A stretch of 64,000 nucleotides of DNA from Raffaelea ambrosiae (taxonomy: Eukaryota > Ascomycota > Sordariomycetes > Ophiostomatales > Ophiostomataceae), in the NCBI GenBank assembly GCA_002778195.1, contig PCDI01000008.1, positions 554,655 through 618,654 on the forward strand, in the 5' to 3' direction. Every line of letters begins with the position of its first letter. Positions within the stretch are counted from its first letter, which is position 1. The notes under the pieces were generated by a model, which made no database searches, was not told the origin of the DNA, and saw only the letters and a program-made list of their open reading frames with translations. The translations under genes and the position numbers were made by a program. Positions 42,183-54,210 of the stretch are shown here, piece by piece.

Positions 42183-44329
42183 GATGCAAGTGCGTGGTGG
42201 TGAAACCCTCCAGCTTGAAGCCAGAACAAAGAACAGGACAAAAAAAAAGCAACCTAGGACAGCAGCGTCACAAACCAAGAAACCAATGCCGGGAAAGCAC
42301 AACAAACAGCTACCGAAGCCACAATCAACCAGCGTCAGACAGAATGCTCACGATTCTTGCCGTCGGCGCAAAAAAAAAATCAAGTCCATAGATAAAGACG
42401 AATTCCGAGGGAGAAAAAAACCTACAAGTGCCCAAAAGTGCCCAAAAGTGCCCAAAAGTGCCCGCAGTCGGCTTTCAGGCCGTTGAGCTAGCGGAATGCG
42501 CCCAACCTTACAGAGATTCTGCAGGCGCTATTTAGTGCAATCTGGCGGGGTGTGTCTGGTTTTATCTGGGCTTATCGCCGGTCTTTGGCGTGCTTAGACC
42601 CCATTCCCACGCCTCTGAGTGGCCGCGCGTGCCCTTTCCAGGTCTACCCCACGGCGACCCGTTCTGTTGTCGTCTCGACATGCCCCATAGAGATTAGGGT
42701 CGTTAGGGCACTCGCTTTGTTAGTCAATGCCTTCCTCGTCTAAACCCGAACCGTTCAAGTTGCCCCTCATTTTCGTCCCTTTTGGGGGTCTTTCGTACCT
42801 TCTTCTTACGTCTCTTGCTGCCTTTCCTGCTCCTTCCCGCTTGTTATCTTAACTCCTCAAGCGGCCGAGGGTGGAAATTCCAACCGGCTTATGCCAGGCT
42901 GCTTTCAGTGTAGCCCGCTCTCGCAATTGCTTCTCATTGAAGGATCTCCGCCTCACCTTTCGCTATGTGTCAAGGAAACATCGAAACACAACTTCTGCAT
43001 GGCATTGCGCCAAGAACTGGATGATAAGAAACATCGCGCAATTCCGTGTGATCCGAGAGTTCAGATCCAGTCGTTTGCTTTGTCAGATACCCGATAGGTA
43101 ACACGGAAAATGACAAGCGACAGCAATGGATATATTTGGCATTTTCTTGCAGTCTCGGGTGTGGCAGGTTGTCTGTTTGCGGCACGATCAAAGACAGTTT
43201 TGTACTTTTTTTCACCATTTTTGATTCTACGGTATCTGGATCCCTGGCCGCCACCCAGACCTACAAAGACAACTGCCGAGAACCAGACGCAGTCATAATT
43301 ATCCCTCGTGATCTGCAGGCTTTGAGTACAAAGATATCCAGGTCAATTCTGGCTGCACAAACTACTTATCGCCACCCAGATTGCTAGTTCAGTTTGCAGC
43401 CTCGTATTGGTCCGTGTCAAGCCAGTGCGACTACGCCTATTAATGGACATGGTAAAACAATTCCCTGCTGCCGAAAAACTCCTTGCCGAAAATATTTGTA
43501 AATTGGGCAGCCGCGAAAATTCAAAGAATCCGGTCTCGCCTCCCGGGGGAGCGCCGCGAAATCGTCCAAACCTTTGTCTTGTCGCTGCAAGCGGTTTACT
43601 CCAACTTCACTTTCCGGTATCACGTAAAGTATTACATGTATCCCTCCTACACATATCACGATATTAGTTTGATCCAGACAAAAAGAAACCCACCAGAAAA
43701 TAAAATTGGAAACCCCAAAACAAGCTGGTTAAGGCTTTGAAATGCCATTAAAAATAAAAATAAAATCGCCCTCGAAGTTGAGATGTATTTCGATATCTTC
43801 CCATAGAGACAGGGTACCGACTTCCGAGTATTGGCGAAACGGCTGCATCGCCTATGACGTCAGTACATCCCGAATATCTTTTCTTAAAGAACTCCATTAT
43901 TCACCTCGTCCGCTTCAAGTGCTCCAAGTTCGAAATAGCAAAATATAGCCCGATACCTTCTCTCCCCCATAGCGTGACAGTGACCGTTGATAAAGAATCG
44001 TCAATTTTATTGACTCACACAAAGGGGGTATGTCGTCCCTGTTCGGTTCGGCCCATGCCGGTCTTGTTTTGCTATTGGGCTAATCCATATGTAAGCCTTG
44101 CTGCAGTCCGGCAGTCAGACTGGCTTCACGAATACGAACGCGTGGAATTAGTTGCCGATCTCGACCACCGTGCATGATTTGTTTCACAGCGACCTCAACA
44201 TTTATGTGGATCTCTCTTTCTGTCTGTCGCCTCTGTTCTCTTCCTATTATGCAACTCCGCCACGAATGTTCGCCGCCATTCAGGCACCATTTGGTCCACT
44301 AAAACGGTACCCTTGATGAAGACATTTGC
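42183..44329. other. Gene-poor region
   Basis: Begins with the amine-oxidase promoter and then becomes AT-richer (by eye, from about 42.9 kb) with only short meaningless ORFs. A 10-bp tandem repeat lies at 42426-42463. The composition and the adjacent gene relic suggest decayed DNA. Confidence 0.45.
42426..42463. repeat. 10-bp tandem repeat
   Basis: AGTGCCCAAA repeated almost four times (last unit incomplete), upstream of the amine oxidase gene. Confidence 0.9.
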
Positions 44330-45424
44330 ATATGACAAATGTACCGAATGTGCCGCTAGGCCTGTTCAGAAGAAGCAACGCATTCAACTTGATGAGCCAT
44401 CTTCCAAACTGCTAAGAAGACTTTGGCGTGTTCTGTCTCCCCCCTACGTCACGGCATATTCTCGGGTAGGTCTAACAGCTGCCTGTTTTACATAGCAAGA
44501 TCCGACCGTCATACAACGGATCTACGGCATCTGGGCGAACAATGGCGTCTTTGAGACGGCCCCGGGCACGTATGCTCATAATGGGTTGTCCTAGGCTTTG
44601 TATCTCATGATCATGGGTTTCTTCTTAATGATCACTACGGAGTTTCCCTGCGCATTCATACATCTTTCCGAGTATCTCAAATCTAGAGGCCTGAGAACAT
44701 CTTTGATTTGAAGGTGTTGTCCGCTGTCACCTCGGCAAATCCTACTACAAGCTGCTCGAGATTGATCTGGACCTGGAGCACCGTGCGGTCCGGGACGCCA
44801 ACATGCTCATGGTCTACCAGCTGAAGCCGGTGACGGGCATGTTCCCACTTTCATCCGTGAACGAAGCGGTCGAGAAGGAGCCTGAGCGGGCCTTTTTGGT
44901 CGACATCGGCGCCAGCCGTTCAAAATATGATCGGCGGCGCTTTTGAAGCCAATACGTCCCGCAAGACCTGCTGGGCGTCATCCATCCCAGATATCGAGCT
45001 TGTGACGTACGATATGTTTGCTCTGCAGCCCGTGAAGAGTTGGTGGAAATTTTTCTCCCACCCTTCTCGCTAGCAACTATAGATGCCCATATCTATTTCA
45101 TACGTCGGATTCTGCACGACTTTGACAGTCCTGCCGGCACGGAGTTTCTGAAGAATATGGTCTCTGCCATGGGTCCCGACTCGCGTCATGTCATCTGTGA
45201 CGTGCTGGCTCCGGGTATGGTCGAGGCGTACGAAGACAAGGACCTGCATTGGCTGGACTTCGCTTCGCTGTCTATGTGCGGCCAAGAAAAGAAGAAGGGC
45301 CTCTTCTTGGAGATGTTCGAAGCCGCCGGTCCGGAGTAGGTGAAGATCTACCCTTCCAGCTACGGTACGACGGCAATGCTGAAGACCAGGTTGAAGCAGA
45401 AGACGCACCTTGTGCACGCTTGAT
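44330..45424 (+). pseudogene. Fungal O-methyltransferase relic
   Basis: Fragments in different frames match the plan of fungal plant-type O-methyltransferases. In order: IYGIWANNGVFETAPGTYAHNGLS (near 44520-44592, then a stop); FIHLSEYLKSRGL (near 44660-44695); HLGKSYYKLLEIDLDLEHR and PVTGMFPLSSVNEAVEKEPERAFLVDIGASRS (near 44727-44925), where the AdoMet motif normally reads VDIGGGRG; then a frame break and LVTYDMFALQPVK (near 44999-45040); then AHIYFIRRILHDFD...PDSRHVICDVLAP...LHWLDFASLSMCGQEKKKG. A stop follows in the C-terminal block at 45337-45339, after which VKIYPSSYGTTAMLKTRLK remains readable. Multiple stops and frame changes show a dead gene. The ancestral enzyme would have methylated a small aromatic or secondary metabolite. 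Confidence 0.85.
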
Positions 45425-46140
45425 AGCATGGCTAGCATGCACACCGTAGAACTGTATGTAGATGAACGGCAAAAAAGAGTTTGTTCGTACGCTTGGCCGT
45501 CTTCTAAAACGAATGCCGTTAGCGTGCTTCTTCCCCGTGGTTTTTTTGGCCGTGTGCCTGTGGGGAGCTCTCCGAGCGGCCAAGTCCGAAACTGTGTTTC
45601 GTGGATCGCATCTGTCCTGCACAGAAAGCCAATGGCAGCGCAACCATTGGTGCCAATGTCCCAGGTGTTTGAGGACTGGCTACTTCTTCTATTTGAAGCA
45701 CCGGTCCATTCTCACGAGAAGCCCGCTCCTCCGGATATTTGTCCCGTCAAGCAATCTCTCAGTGACCTGGATATTCGTGCGCAACGCAAGATAAGAACCA
45801 ACAAGCTATCAATGAATGTGTTATCTTGCCCATGATTCGTGGCCGTTGCTGGTCGATTGCCCCTTCCCCTCACTGTGCTCTTATCAGGCGACGTGGGCTA
45901 GCCGAAGAGTTCGTCCCGAGAAGAAGGCGTGCCCGGCCGCCGAGAGCGGCCCTCACGTCCGACATTGAAGCACACTGTGTTTGCAAGTCCAAGAATAGTA
46001 TATTACATCTAGTTCGATCTCGAAAAGGAAGAAGTCCAACCCGGGGTCGATAAGAGCCATACGCGTATTCTACACATCAGCTACATCAATATATTTATTT
46101 TTCTGCTTTGCTGTATTGCGCGCACAACATCGCGCCCATC
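45425..46140. other. Spacer and promoter of the 2OG oxygenase gene
   Basis: Weak ORFs without motifs; an AT-rich TATA-like stretch (ATATATTTATTTT, near 46088) precedes the start at 46141. Confidence 0.4.
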
Positions 46141-47421
46141 ATGTCGACCACCACCACGACCACCGTTGAGGAGCCCAAGTATGAGTACTACTTCCGGGAT
46201 AACCACCATGGCAACAAGCGCGAGGTCCTCACGGGCGACCGTGCTATCGAGACCTTTACAGAGATCCCGGTCATCGACGTGAGCCGCATTTTCAGCCCCA
46301 ACTACACCGACCGCAAGGCCGTCGCCGATGAGATCGCCGAGGTCTGCAAGAACGTCGGCTTCATGTACATCAAGGGCCATGGCATTAAGCAGGAGCTCAT
46401 CGACCACATCTTTGACGTCTCCCGCCGCTACCATGCCCAGCCCTTGGAGGTCAACATGAAGGAGTATGTCTACAACAACGAGAGCCTCCGTGGCTTCGAG
46501 TACCACAATGTCACCACCCCTGATGGCCCCATCCGTAAGTTTTCTGTCTCTTGAATTTCTGTTCTCGCTTGGCTCGTCTTGCCTTGCGGCAAACGACCTC
46601 GCGCTTGGGCTTATACCAACACAACCAAGTTCGCAAGACATCGTTCCTCTACAGCTACGACCCCGACAACGACCCGGAGCCACCCACGCTCACTCCCGAA
46701 GAGCGTTCTCTGTGCCTCGGCATCCACAACCAGTTCGCCGCTACGCCCACCGACTTCAAGGACACGTTGCAGGAGTACCAGCGCGAGCTGCTCAAGCTGT
46801 CCCGCAAAATGATGCGCACCTTTGCGTTGGGCCTGGATGCGGAGGAGACGTACTTTGACCAGTACGTCACCGCCCCATTTGTCTCGATCATTCTGCAGCA
46901 TTATCTGCCCACCCATCCCGACGCCGCGGATCCGGATAGCCTGGGTGCCCACACCGACTTTGAGAGTAGGTCTAGTGCCACGGTCCCCTGAGTTTTGGAT
47001 GCGCACATCTTGTCTCTGTTGTGGCTGCTTACTAACTATGCCAGCCTTCACGATCCTTGCCCAGGACTCGGTCGGCGGCCTGGAGATCCTCAACAAGAAC
47101 GGCATCTACGTGCCGGCCCCTTACATCCACGGCACCTTTGTCGTCAACATTGGCGACTTCCTCGAGCGCGTGTCCAACGACCGCTTCGTCTCGACCGTCC
47201 ACCGCGTGCGCAACGCCACCGGAAAGGAGCGCTACTCCATCCCCTTCTTCTTCAGCTTCAACATGGACGCCAACGTCAGCGTCATGCCCAGCTGCACCTC
47301 GCCGACCAACCCGGCCAAGTACCCGGCTCGCAACCTGCAAGAGTACACGGCCGGCCGTCGCGCCAAGCAACGCAAATCCCACGCCAACGGCCAAGGCGTG
47401 GAAAACCCGCTGGTTGTGTGA
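46141..47421 (+). CDS. 2-oxoglutarate/Fe(II) oxygenase, IPNS-like
   Basis: Soluble enzyme of 368 residues of the isopenicillin-N-synthase-like dioxygenase superfamily. Exons 46141-46534, 46630-46965 and 47045-47421; joins restore GPIL-RKTSFLYSYD and DFE-TFTILAQDS. The N-terminal DIOX_N-type part includes IPVIDVSRIF and GFMYIKGHGI. The iron site has HxD as GAHTDFET (about residues 238-241) and the distal His in STVHRVRN (about residue 295); 2-oxoglutarate is bound by RxS in ERYSIPFFF (about residues 304-306). It would hydroxylate, desaturate or cyclise a small molecule. The neighbouring O-methyltransferase relic upstream and permease downstream suggest an accessory metabolic setting, but the substrate cannot be inferred. 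Confidence 0.93.
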
Positions 47422-49087
47422 GCCAAGAAGACCGAGGCTCAGCAGTGTAACCCAGAAACAAGACAAAAATTCCAAAACAAAACACATGTAGTGTGCGTCT
47501 GTAGATTTAGATTGATGTCAATCATCTGTAGACCCTATTCTACGTGAGCCCCAAAAGGCATACATTATTTTGCCATGAGATACGAAATCATAGATATCAA
47601 TACACAACGAATATAAGAGCAGAAAATCCAATGGAAACGATTTAAAAGCAACCCCGCTTATTCGTAGAGCGACCACAGAGAATGGACTTCAAGTTCAGCA
47701 CGTAATAGACCACGCCTTTCAGCTGGGCTCCGTGTCTCGGCCCGATGCCGACGGGAGCCTCGGCGACGTTGCGATAGTATGGCTGTGTGAAGTGACGATG
47801 ACCGGCAATGGACACCGAGCCGTGGTGGGATGCCCACCTGCCTTCAGCTCGAAGAAGCGGACTGTCCGACAGCTTTATATGATTGAATCGCACGGCACTA
47901 ATCACTACCGTTATCAACACCAAAAATGAAATACAGGGGCAAACGCCTGAAGCTTGTTCAAATGTAGTATGGAGGTTTGCAGAGCTCAGAAAATGGGTAT
48001 CAGCGAATAGCTAATGGCTACTGTGCCGAGTGGGGTTTCAAGTAGATAAGAACCCCCATTTCAGGCAAGTTAACTAGAATACTTCCCCACGCACTAAGCA
48101 TGCAGCCAGCAACAGGCAAGGCAACCGCATCGATATCCCTGAGGACATGAGAACCCATGCATCTTCGAGAAGACTGGCGGACCCCCCGACGCACAGATAA
48201 GCAGATAAAGAGCCTGTGCAAAACAGCTTTCCCCACGAACAAGGTCGTATCGTGGAAAGGAAAAAACTAGTTATATCATCGGCGAGTTCCATAGATAAGA
48301 CCCAACTGTCAGCATGGCCGGCTATATCTAAGTAGTAGAAGTCCTCGGACATTTGCGCTCGGCATATTTATTACCAACAACAGCGATAAGTTGCGTGCGT
48401 GGGAAATCTTGCTCTTTGCCTTTGGCTCTCGTCTCCTGTTTTTTTGGAGGAGGGGAGGGGGGTTTGGTTTTTGGTTTTCATTCTTCTTCCTGTTCTCTTC
48501 TTCTCAACCCCCCGTACTCCATACTCCTGCCTCACTTGGACAAGCTGTTTCAGTTAAGATGCGAGTGGCTAGCAGCCCTAGCAATCGCCTAGCTCCCGTC
48601 TGCAAGATATGTTATCTTCCACAAGCACGCCTGGAGAGCCTATTGGCACCTGTGTAATGTGTAAGCTGTGTTCTACACGAAATGGGGATAGTAAGAGAGC
48701 AGGGCCAGAACCGGTGGAGCACGCCAGAAGTGGCGCCTCATTGCCGCCTGATAAGTGTAGAGCATTTGCAACGTGGGCTTGCTAGTCGTCGAGTTCCCAC
48801 GTTCCCACCGCCAAGGGTCCGGCAGTGATACCCAATCACCCTCCAGATAATAGCTATCTCCAAAGAGTTGGCCCTCGTCTATATGTGTAATATATATATT
48901 AAGTCACGCGTACGTCATGCAAACCATACGCTCTATGGAAACTTCTTTCCACGACTCGTCTGTGGAACGCCAAATAAAATAAACAGGCAGCCGGGCTGGA
49001 TCATCCTGGTCCCAGCTTATTTATTTTTTTGTGTGTTTTCCATTTCCCTGGCTCGCGTTTCGTGGGATACGACCATATCCTGCCACC
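47422..49087. other. Intergenic region
   Basis: 1.7 kb with short unconvincing ORFs on both strands. The end holds the permease promoter, with an alternating TA stretch near 48889-48900. No gene assigned. Confidence 0.4.
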
Positions 49088-50870
49088 ATGAAGGAAATGG
49101 ACGAGAAGGTCGTCGACCTCGATGTCGGCTCCGGCGAGGTCCACTCCAGCGACGATGCCGAGGCCGCCAGCATCACCACCATTGGGAGCCAGTCCCATCT
49201 TGCCCGCAAGCTCGGCGGCAAGGAGGTGCAGCTCTTTTCCATTGCCGGCGCCATTGGCACCAGCGTCTTTATCACCATGGGCGCGTATCTGCCCCGCGGA
49301 GGTCCGGCCGGCCTGCTGATCGGCTACTCGGTGTGGTGCCTCAACATGGTCTGCGTCAACGCCTGCTTCGCCGAGATGACCGTCTACGCCCCCATTCCCA
49401 GCCCGTTCATCACCTTCACAGCGCAGTGGGTGGACGAGGCGCTTGCCTTTTCGCAGTCATGGGCCTTCTTCCTGTGCCAGGCCCTGCTCGTGCCGGCCGA
49501 GATCACAGCCCTGCACGTGGTGATCACCTACTGGACGGACAAAATGCCAGTCGAGGCGACCGTCATCATTTGCCTGTTCCTGTATGCGATCCTGAACACA
49601 TTCAGCGTCGGGCTCTTTGGCCGGGCCGAGTTCTACCTCAGCATCACCAAGGTGTTCTTGATTTTCATGTGTTTCTTCTTCACCTTCTTCACCATGGTCG
49701 GCTGCAACCCTCAGCGCCACGCCTATGGCTTCACCTACTGGAAGAACCGTATGCAGCCCCCCTCCCACCCCCTCCCCTCCTGTTTCTGTCCGTTGCTTGC
49801 CAGTCCACGCACCTAACGTCTTTGTCTGTTTAGCTGGCGCCTTTGCCGAGTACCTGACAACGGGCTCACTCGGCTCTTTCTGGGGCATCGTCAGCTGCAT
49901 GTCTCTGGGCAGCTTTGCCATCTGCGGCCCCGAATATACGGCCTCTGTGGCCGGCGAGACCAAATCGCCCCGCCGGATCCTGCCCAGCTGCTTCAGCAGC
50001 TTCAAGTGGCGGCTTGTCCTGTTCTTTGTCGGCTCGGCTCTCTGCATCGGCATCGTCATTCCGTATAACGACCCGACCCTGGCGGCGTTTATCGACGGCA
50101 CCGCCTCGGGCGGCGGCACGGCGGCTGCTTCGCCGTACACCATCGCCATGGACCGCATGAACATCCCCGGCCTGCCGCATCTGCTGAACGCCATTCTGCT
50201 CATGTCCATCTTCAGCTGCGGCAACGGCGTGCTGTTTGCATCTTCGCGCGCACTCTTTGTCATGGGCCAGGACGGCCGCGCGCCGCGCATCTTCTCCAAG
50301 ACGACCAAGCGCGGCATTCCGATCTATGCCGTGGCCATGGTGATTCTCATTGGCCTGCTGGCCATGATGAAGGTGGACAGCAACTCCATGGAGGTCCTCA
50401 ACTATTTCATCGACCTGTGCACCATCTGCGGCCAGTTCAACTACCTCTGCACCTGCATCACCTACCTGCACTTCTACTACAACCTCAAGAAGCAGGGCAT
50501 CTCGCGCGACACACTGCCGATGCACAGCAGCCTGCAGCCGTACGCGGCCTATGTGGGCAGCACCTGCGCCATCCTGGCCATGTTTTTCCTGGGCTTCGAC
50601 GTGATCCACCCCTTTGACATCAAGTGGTTCTTCATCGACTACACCCTGCTGGCCGTGTTCCCGATTGCGGCGCTCATCTGGAAGCTCGTCAAGAAGACCA
50701 AGTACGTGCGCATTGGCACGGCCGACTTGGGCCTGAAAGGCAGGGTCAAGGAAGTGAACGACTATGAGAACATGCTGATGCTGGATCACGAGACCTGGTT
50801 TGAGAAGATTTTCAGCGGTTTGTGGGAGTGGAAGGATTTGTGGCATCTGATCACCTTCCGGAAGTCTTAA
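49088..50870 (+). CDS. YAT-family amino acid permease
   Basis: Plasma-membrane amino acid/proton symporter of 565 residues. Two exons, 49088-49748 and 49834-50870; the join gives YWKNPGAFAEYL. Family signs: an acidic N-terminal tail (STTIGSQSHLARKL-like region), first helix VQLFSIAGAIGTSVFITMGAYLPRGGPAGLLIGY, the ETKSPRRILPS loop after helix 6 and the later CGNGVLFASSRALFVMGQDGRAPRIFSKTTKRGIPIYA block, all hallmarks of the fungal YAT family. About twelve hydrophobic segments. The C-terminal cytosolic tail (residues about 505-565) is typical. Substrate specificity cannot be read. It lies between a 2OG oxygenase and a DHA1 transporter, all on the same strand. Confidence 0.93.
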
Positions 50871-51969
50871 ACCTCCGATGTCCCCGAGGCCGAAAGCGCG
50901 AAGTCGGGTGTTGAACACGGAAAGCGGATTGCCCGTATGGTTCGATCCAGTCTTGTATTTTTCAGCGTTAAATATGACTTAATGAGATAAAAAGGATTTA
51001 AGGAGATCAGGGGCCACCCCCCCCCCCCTTTTTTGTTTTCCTTTTTTTCAGTGGCTTGTTCCCCCCCCCCCCTGCTGGGCATGTCGGGAAAAGTCTCCGC
51101 GCCTTGCGTTTCCTTGTTAATGGCCTTCCACGCTGTTCCAGCCTCGGCCTAGTAGTGTGCCCCCCCTTAAAAAAGGACTCGTACAACGTCTTGGCCGATC
51201 GGACGATGTTTGGTCTCCGGGGGGGTGGTTCCGCTCTTCAGCTCTGGTTGGCATTAGCGGGTCAACAATGTACCGGACAAAAAAACAACCCAGAAACGAG
51301 GAAGGAAGAATTCTTCTTTGAATATCAAGAAAGGCCCGCCCCGAACCTCCTTGCCGGTGTCTCTGGCTCTGGAATCTTCTCGGCCTCCTTTCTGTCGGTG
51401 TTGCTGCACGCATTTGTGCCTGAGGGCCAGGACCCACCGCTGTCTGGAAACCACCAAAATATGGGAGCCCTTTTTTGTTAGTCATGGCTCGACTTCCGCT
51501 TCGGGAAAGGCGTCGTGCCCAAGACCGCCCAACGGGTGGCCATCACCCCACGATGTCTCCAGAGACTCTCGTGTTCCGTATATCGGGCCCCAGAAATTGC
51601 AGAAATTTACCACAGAACGACGTTGCCTCTGGTCATGGGCCGACATGAGATTTGTAAGGCTACGGTACCGAAACGAACGAACGGAGAGTGAAGCCTCCTA
51701 ACTCCATTCCGCTCCCTACCTCCGGTGGCCGGCGAAAAACGCTCAGGGGGGAGGGGGGGGCACGAGGCCACAGTCTCTTATATGGCTTGTTCTCCCCCCA
51801 ATCCATAGAGGCCCATGCCAAGAATGCCATGTTAGACTACAACCTGTCCAACTGTGACCCATGAGAATCTCGAATCTTGTCCAGGCGTACCATCCGTTTT
51901 ACGGGCGTAACTGACCAATAATTTCACTGCATTTATATATAGAATCTATACATATATATTTCTGTTCAA
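50871..51969. other. Intergenic region
   Basis: Contains homopolymer runs (C-run and T-run near 51019-51075, G-run near 51748), a CT/GC-rich stretch and a TATA-like cluster (51931-51960) immediately before the next gene. No gene assigned; the runs would be error-prone in sequencing. Confidence 0.4.
51931..51960 (+). promoter_or_regulatory. TATA-like cluster before the DHA1 transporter
   Basis: Two TATATATA-like stretches separated by about ten bases, just upstream of the ATG at 51970. So close to the start codon that this would act only if the leader is very short. Confidence 0.3.
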
Positions 51970-53679
51970 ATGACAGAAAGCCAGGACGACACCGCCGTCA
52001 ACTCAACGTCCTCTCTGGATCCAGAGCTAGGCCTGAGTGGCGCAAACAAGAACACGACCACTGAGAACAACAACAACCGCGTCAACAACAGTGCCGACAA
52101 CGTCGCGCCATCCAGTGACGACAGCTCGGGCCCAGCACCTGCCGGCAAGGAGAAGGACGACGACATTGAGGAGGACAACAACGGAGAGAGCTCCCACGCC
52201 GGTGCAGACAATGCCGAAACCGGATCACACTTACAGCGGTACATCTCCGAGGCAGAAAAGCCTCGCACACACAGCGATGACCCCAACGTCATCGACTGGG
52301 ACGGCGATGACGACCCGGATAACCCCCGCAACTGGCCGATGAAGAGGAAGATCCGCAACATCCTCATTGTCAGCATGATGGTCTTTGTCGTGCCGCTCGC
52401 CAGCAGCATGTTTGCCCCGGGCGTCGAACAGGTCATGCTCGAGTTCAAGAGCACCAGCGAAACGCTGGCTGCCTTTGTCGTGTCCGTCTTCGTGCTGGGC
52501 TTCGCCTTTGGCCCCGTCCTGCTGGCACCGCTGAGTGAGGTGTATGGCCGGCTGCATCTCTACTGGATCTGCGACCTGCTCTTCTTCGTCTTCAGCATCT
52601 GCTGCGCCAAGTCCAAGAGCATGGGCGAGCTGATCGCCTTCCGGTTCCTCTGCGGCTTCTTTGGCGGCCTGCCGATGGCCGTCGGCGGCGGCACCATCAC
52701 CGACATGATGACCCAGGACGAGCGTGGTTTTGCCATGGCCATCTTCGGCATGGGCCCCATGATGGGCCCTGTGGCCGGGCCCATCATCGGCGGCTTTTTG
52801 AGCCAGGCCAAGGGCTGGCGCTGGGTGTTTTGGTTGTTGGCCATCTTGGGAGGCGTGTGTGCCATCGCCACATTCGTCCTCATGGACGAGACGTATGCGC
52901 CGGTCATTCTGCAGAAGCGCGTTGACCGCCTCAAGAAGGAGCGCGGCAACCCGGACTTGCGCTCGGCTCTCGACGACGGCCTGTCACGGCGGACCGCCGT
53001 CTGGCACAGTCTGCACCGCCCGCTGAAGCTTCTTCTCTTCGTGCCCGTTGTGACCGGCCTCGCCACCTTCCAGGCCTTCTGCTTCGGGTGCCTCTACCTC
53101 ATCTTCACCACCTTCACCATGGTCTACCAGGACGTCTACCACTGGAGCGTCGGCCTGCAGGGACTTGCGTTCATTCCCATGGGCTGCGGCGCCATCTTTG
53201 GCACCTTGATCTTCGGCTCCACCTCCGACCGCATTCTGGAGTGGAAGGCACGCACAAAGGGCCACGGTGTTCTCAAGCCCGAATACCGTCTGTATCTGAT
53301 GATGCCGACCTCCCTTGGCATCCCCATCGGCCTGTTCTGGTACGGCTGGGCAGCCCAGGAACATACACACTGGATTGTTCCCATCCTGGGCACATTTTTC
53401 ATCGGCATCGGCTTCTTCTTCGCCATGGTCACCATTATTTCCTACGTTATGGACGCCTTCACGGAATACTCGGCGTCGGCGGTGTCTGCTGTGGCCGTAC
53501 TGCGGTCACTCTTCGGCGGTCTCCTGCCTCTGGCAGGCCGGGAGATGTACTCCAAAATGGGCTACGGCTGGGGATCTTCACTTCTTGGGTTTGTCAGCCT
53601 GGCCCTGGTTCCCGTCCCCTTCCTGTTTTACGCTCGGGGCGAGTATCTGCGGAAGAAGTACCCGGTTCATCTGGAATAG
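51970..53679 (+). CDS. DHA1-type MFS multidrug exporter
   Basis: Single-exon 569-residue transporter. A disordered Asn/Asp/Glu-rich N-terminus of about 105 residues ends with the classic VIDWDGDDDPDNPRNWP signature of fungal DHA1 drug:H+ antiporters. Twelve hydrophobic segments follow. Helix 4-5 region PMAVGGGTITDMMTQDERGFAMAIFGMGPMMGPVAGPIIGGFL carries the MFS antiporter motif (GPxxGP-like). The central cytosolic loop contains KRVDRLKKERGNPDLRSALDDG. The late block DAFTEYSASAVSAVAVLRSLFGGLLPLAG and EYLRKKYPVHL end are also typical. Likely role: plasma-membrane export of toxic compounds or metabolites. Preceded by the co-directional permease; no intron. Confidence 0.95.
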   Translation: MTESQDDTAVNSTSSLDPELGLSGANKNTTTENNNNRVNNSADNVAPSSDDSSGPAPAGKEKDDDIEEDNNGESSHAGADNAETGSHLQRYISEAEKPRTHSDDPNVIDWDGDDDPDNPRNWPMKRKIRNILIVSMMVFVVPLASSMFAPGVEQVMLEFKSTSETLAAFVVSVFVLGFAFGPVLLAPLSEVYGRLHLYWICDLLFFVFSICCAKSKSMGELIAFRFLCGFFGGLPMAVGGGTITDMMTQDERGFAMAIFGMGPMMGPVAGPIIGGFLSQAKGWRWVFWLLAILGGVCAIATFVLMDETYAPVILQKRVDRLKKERGNPDLRSALDDGLSRRTAVWHSLHRPLKLLLFVPVVTGLATFQAFCFGCLYLIFTTFTMVYQDVYHWSVGLQGLAFIPMGCGAIFGTLIFGSTSDRILEWKARTKGHGVLKPEYRLYLMMPTSLGIPIGLFWYGWAAQEHTHWIVPILGTFFIGIGFFFAMVTIISYVMDAFTEYSASAVSAVAVLRSLFGGLLPLAGREMYSKMGYGWGSSLLGFVSLALVPVPFLFYARGEYLRKKYPVHLE

Positions 53680-54210
53680 ACGTGGCTTTTCTCGAGCATG
53701 TGTGGTTTTTTTCTTCTTTCTTGTTTCTTATTCCCTTTTTTGTTTTATTTTTGTTTTAATTTTTTTGTTAAAAAGTTTATTTGTGTACGCACAAAAGCAT
53801 CCTTCTCTCTTCTTTTCTTTTGTCGGTTTTGGAATGTTCACACTGAACATCTTGCATAATCACATCCAGCGGTATCACAAAACTCATCAATGGCTTACAT
53901 ATGTAGAACTTAATAAATTATTTTGGGATAGAATCACTTGTATCAAGGAGCACAGATGGTTGTGTACTCGTACTGAAAGATCCCATTTCCCTGGTAGACT
54001 GAAACGCTGTCCAAATTTATTTGCGCCTTGCATGAGTCATCTAGGAGTGCTCATTACGGACGCGCCTGCATTGAGCCTAGGTGGACGAATGCCTTGGTGG
54101 GCGACGAACCTAAATGTGACCAGAAGTCAACGGCCGCTACTTAATTCTGTCAGCCGAGCAATCACTTTCCTAACATATCCACAGACATGCATATTTGTGA
54201 TACTCGCAAC
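53680..54210. other. Spacer and promoter of the Pol III subunit gene
   Basis: T-rich 3' UTR of the exporter then an AT-richer stretch. No gene. Confidence 0.4.

Noticed and set aside
50417..50617. Leu/His-rich plus-strand ORF inside the YAT permease
   Set aside because: Shadow frame of the permease.
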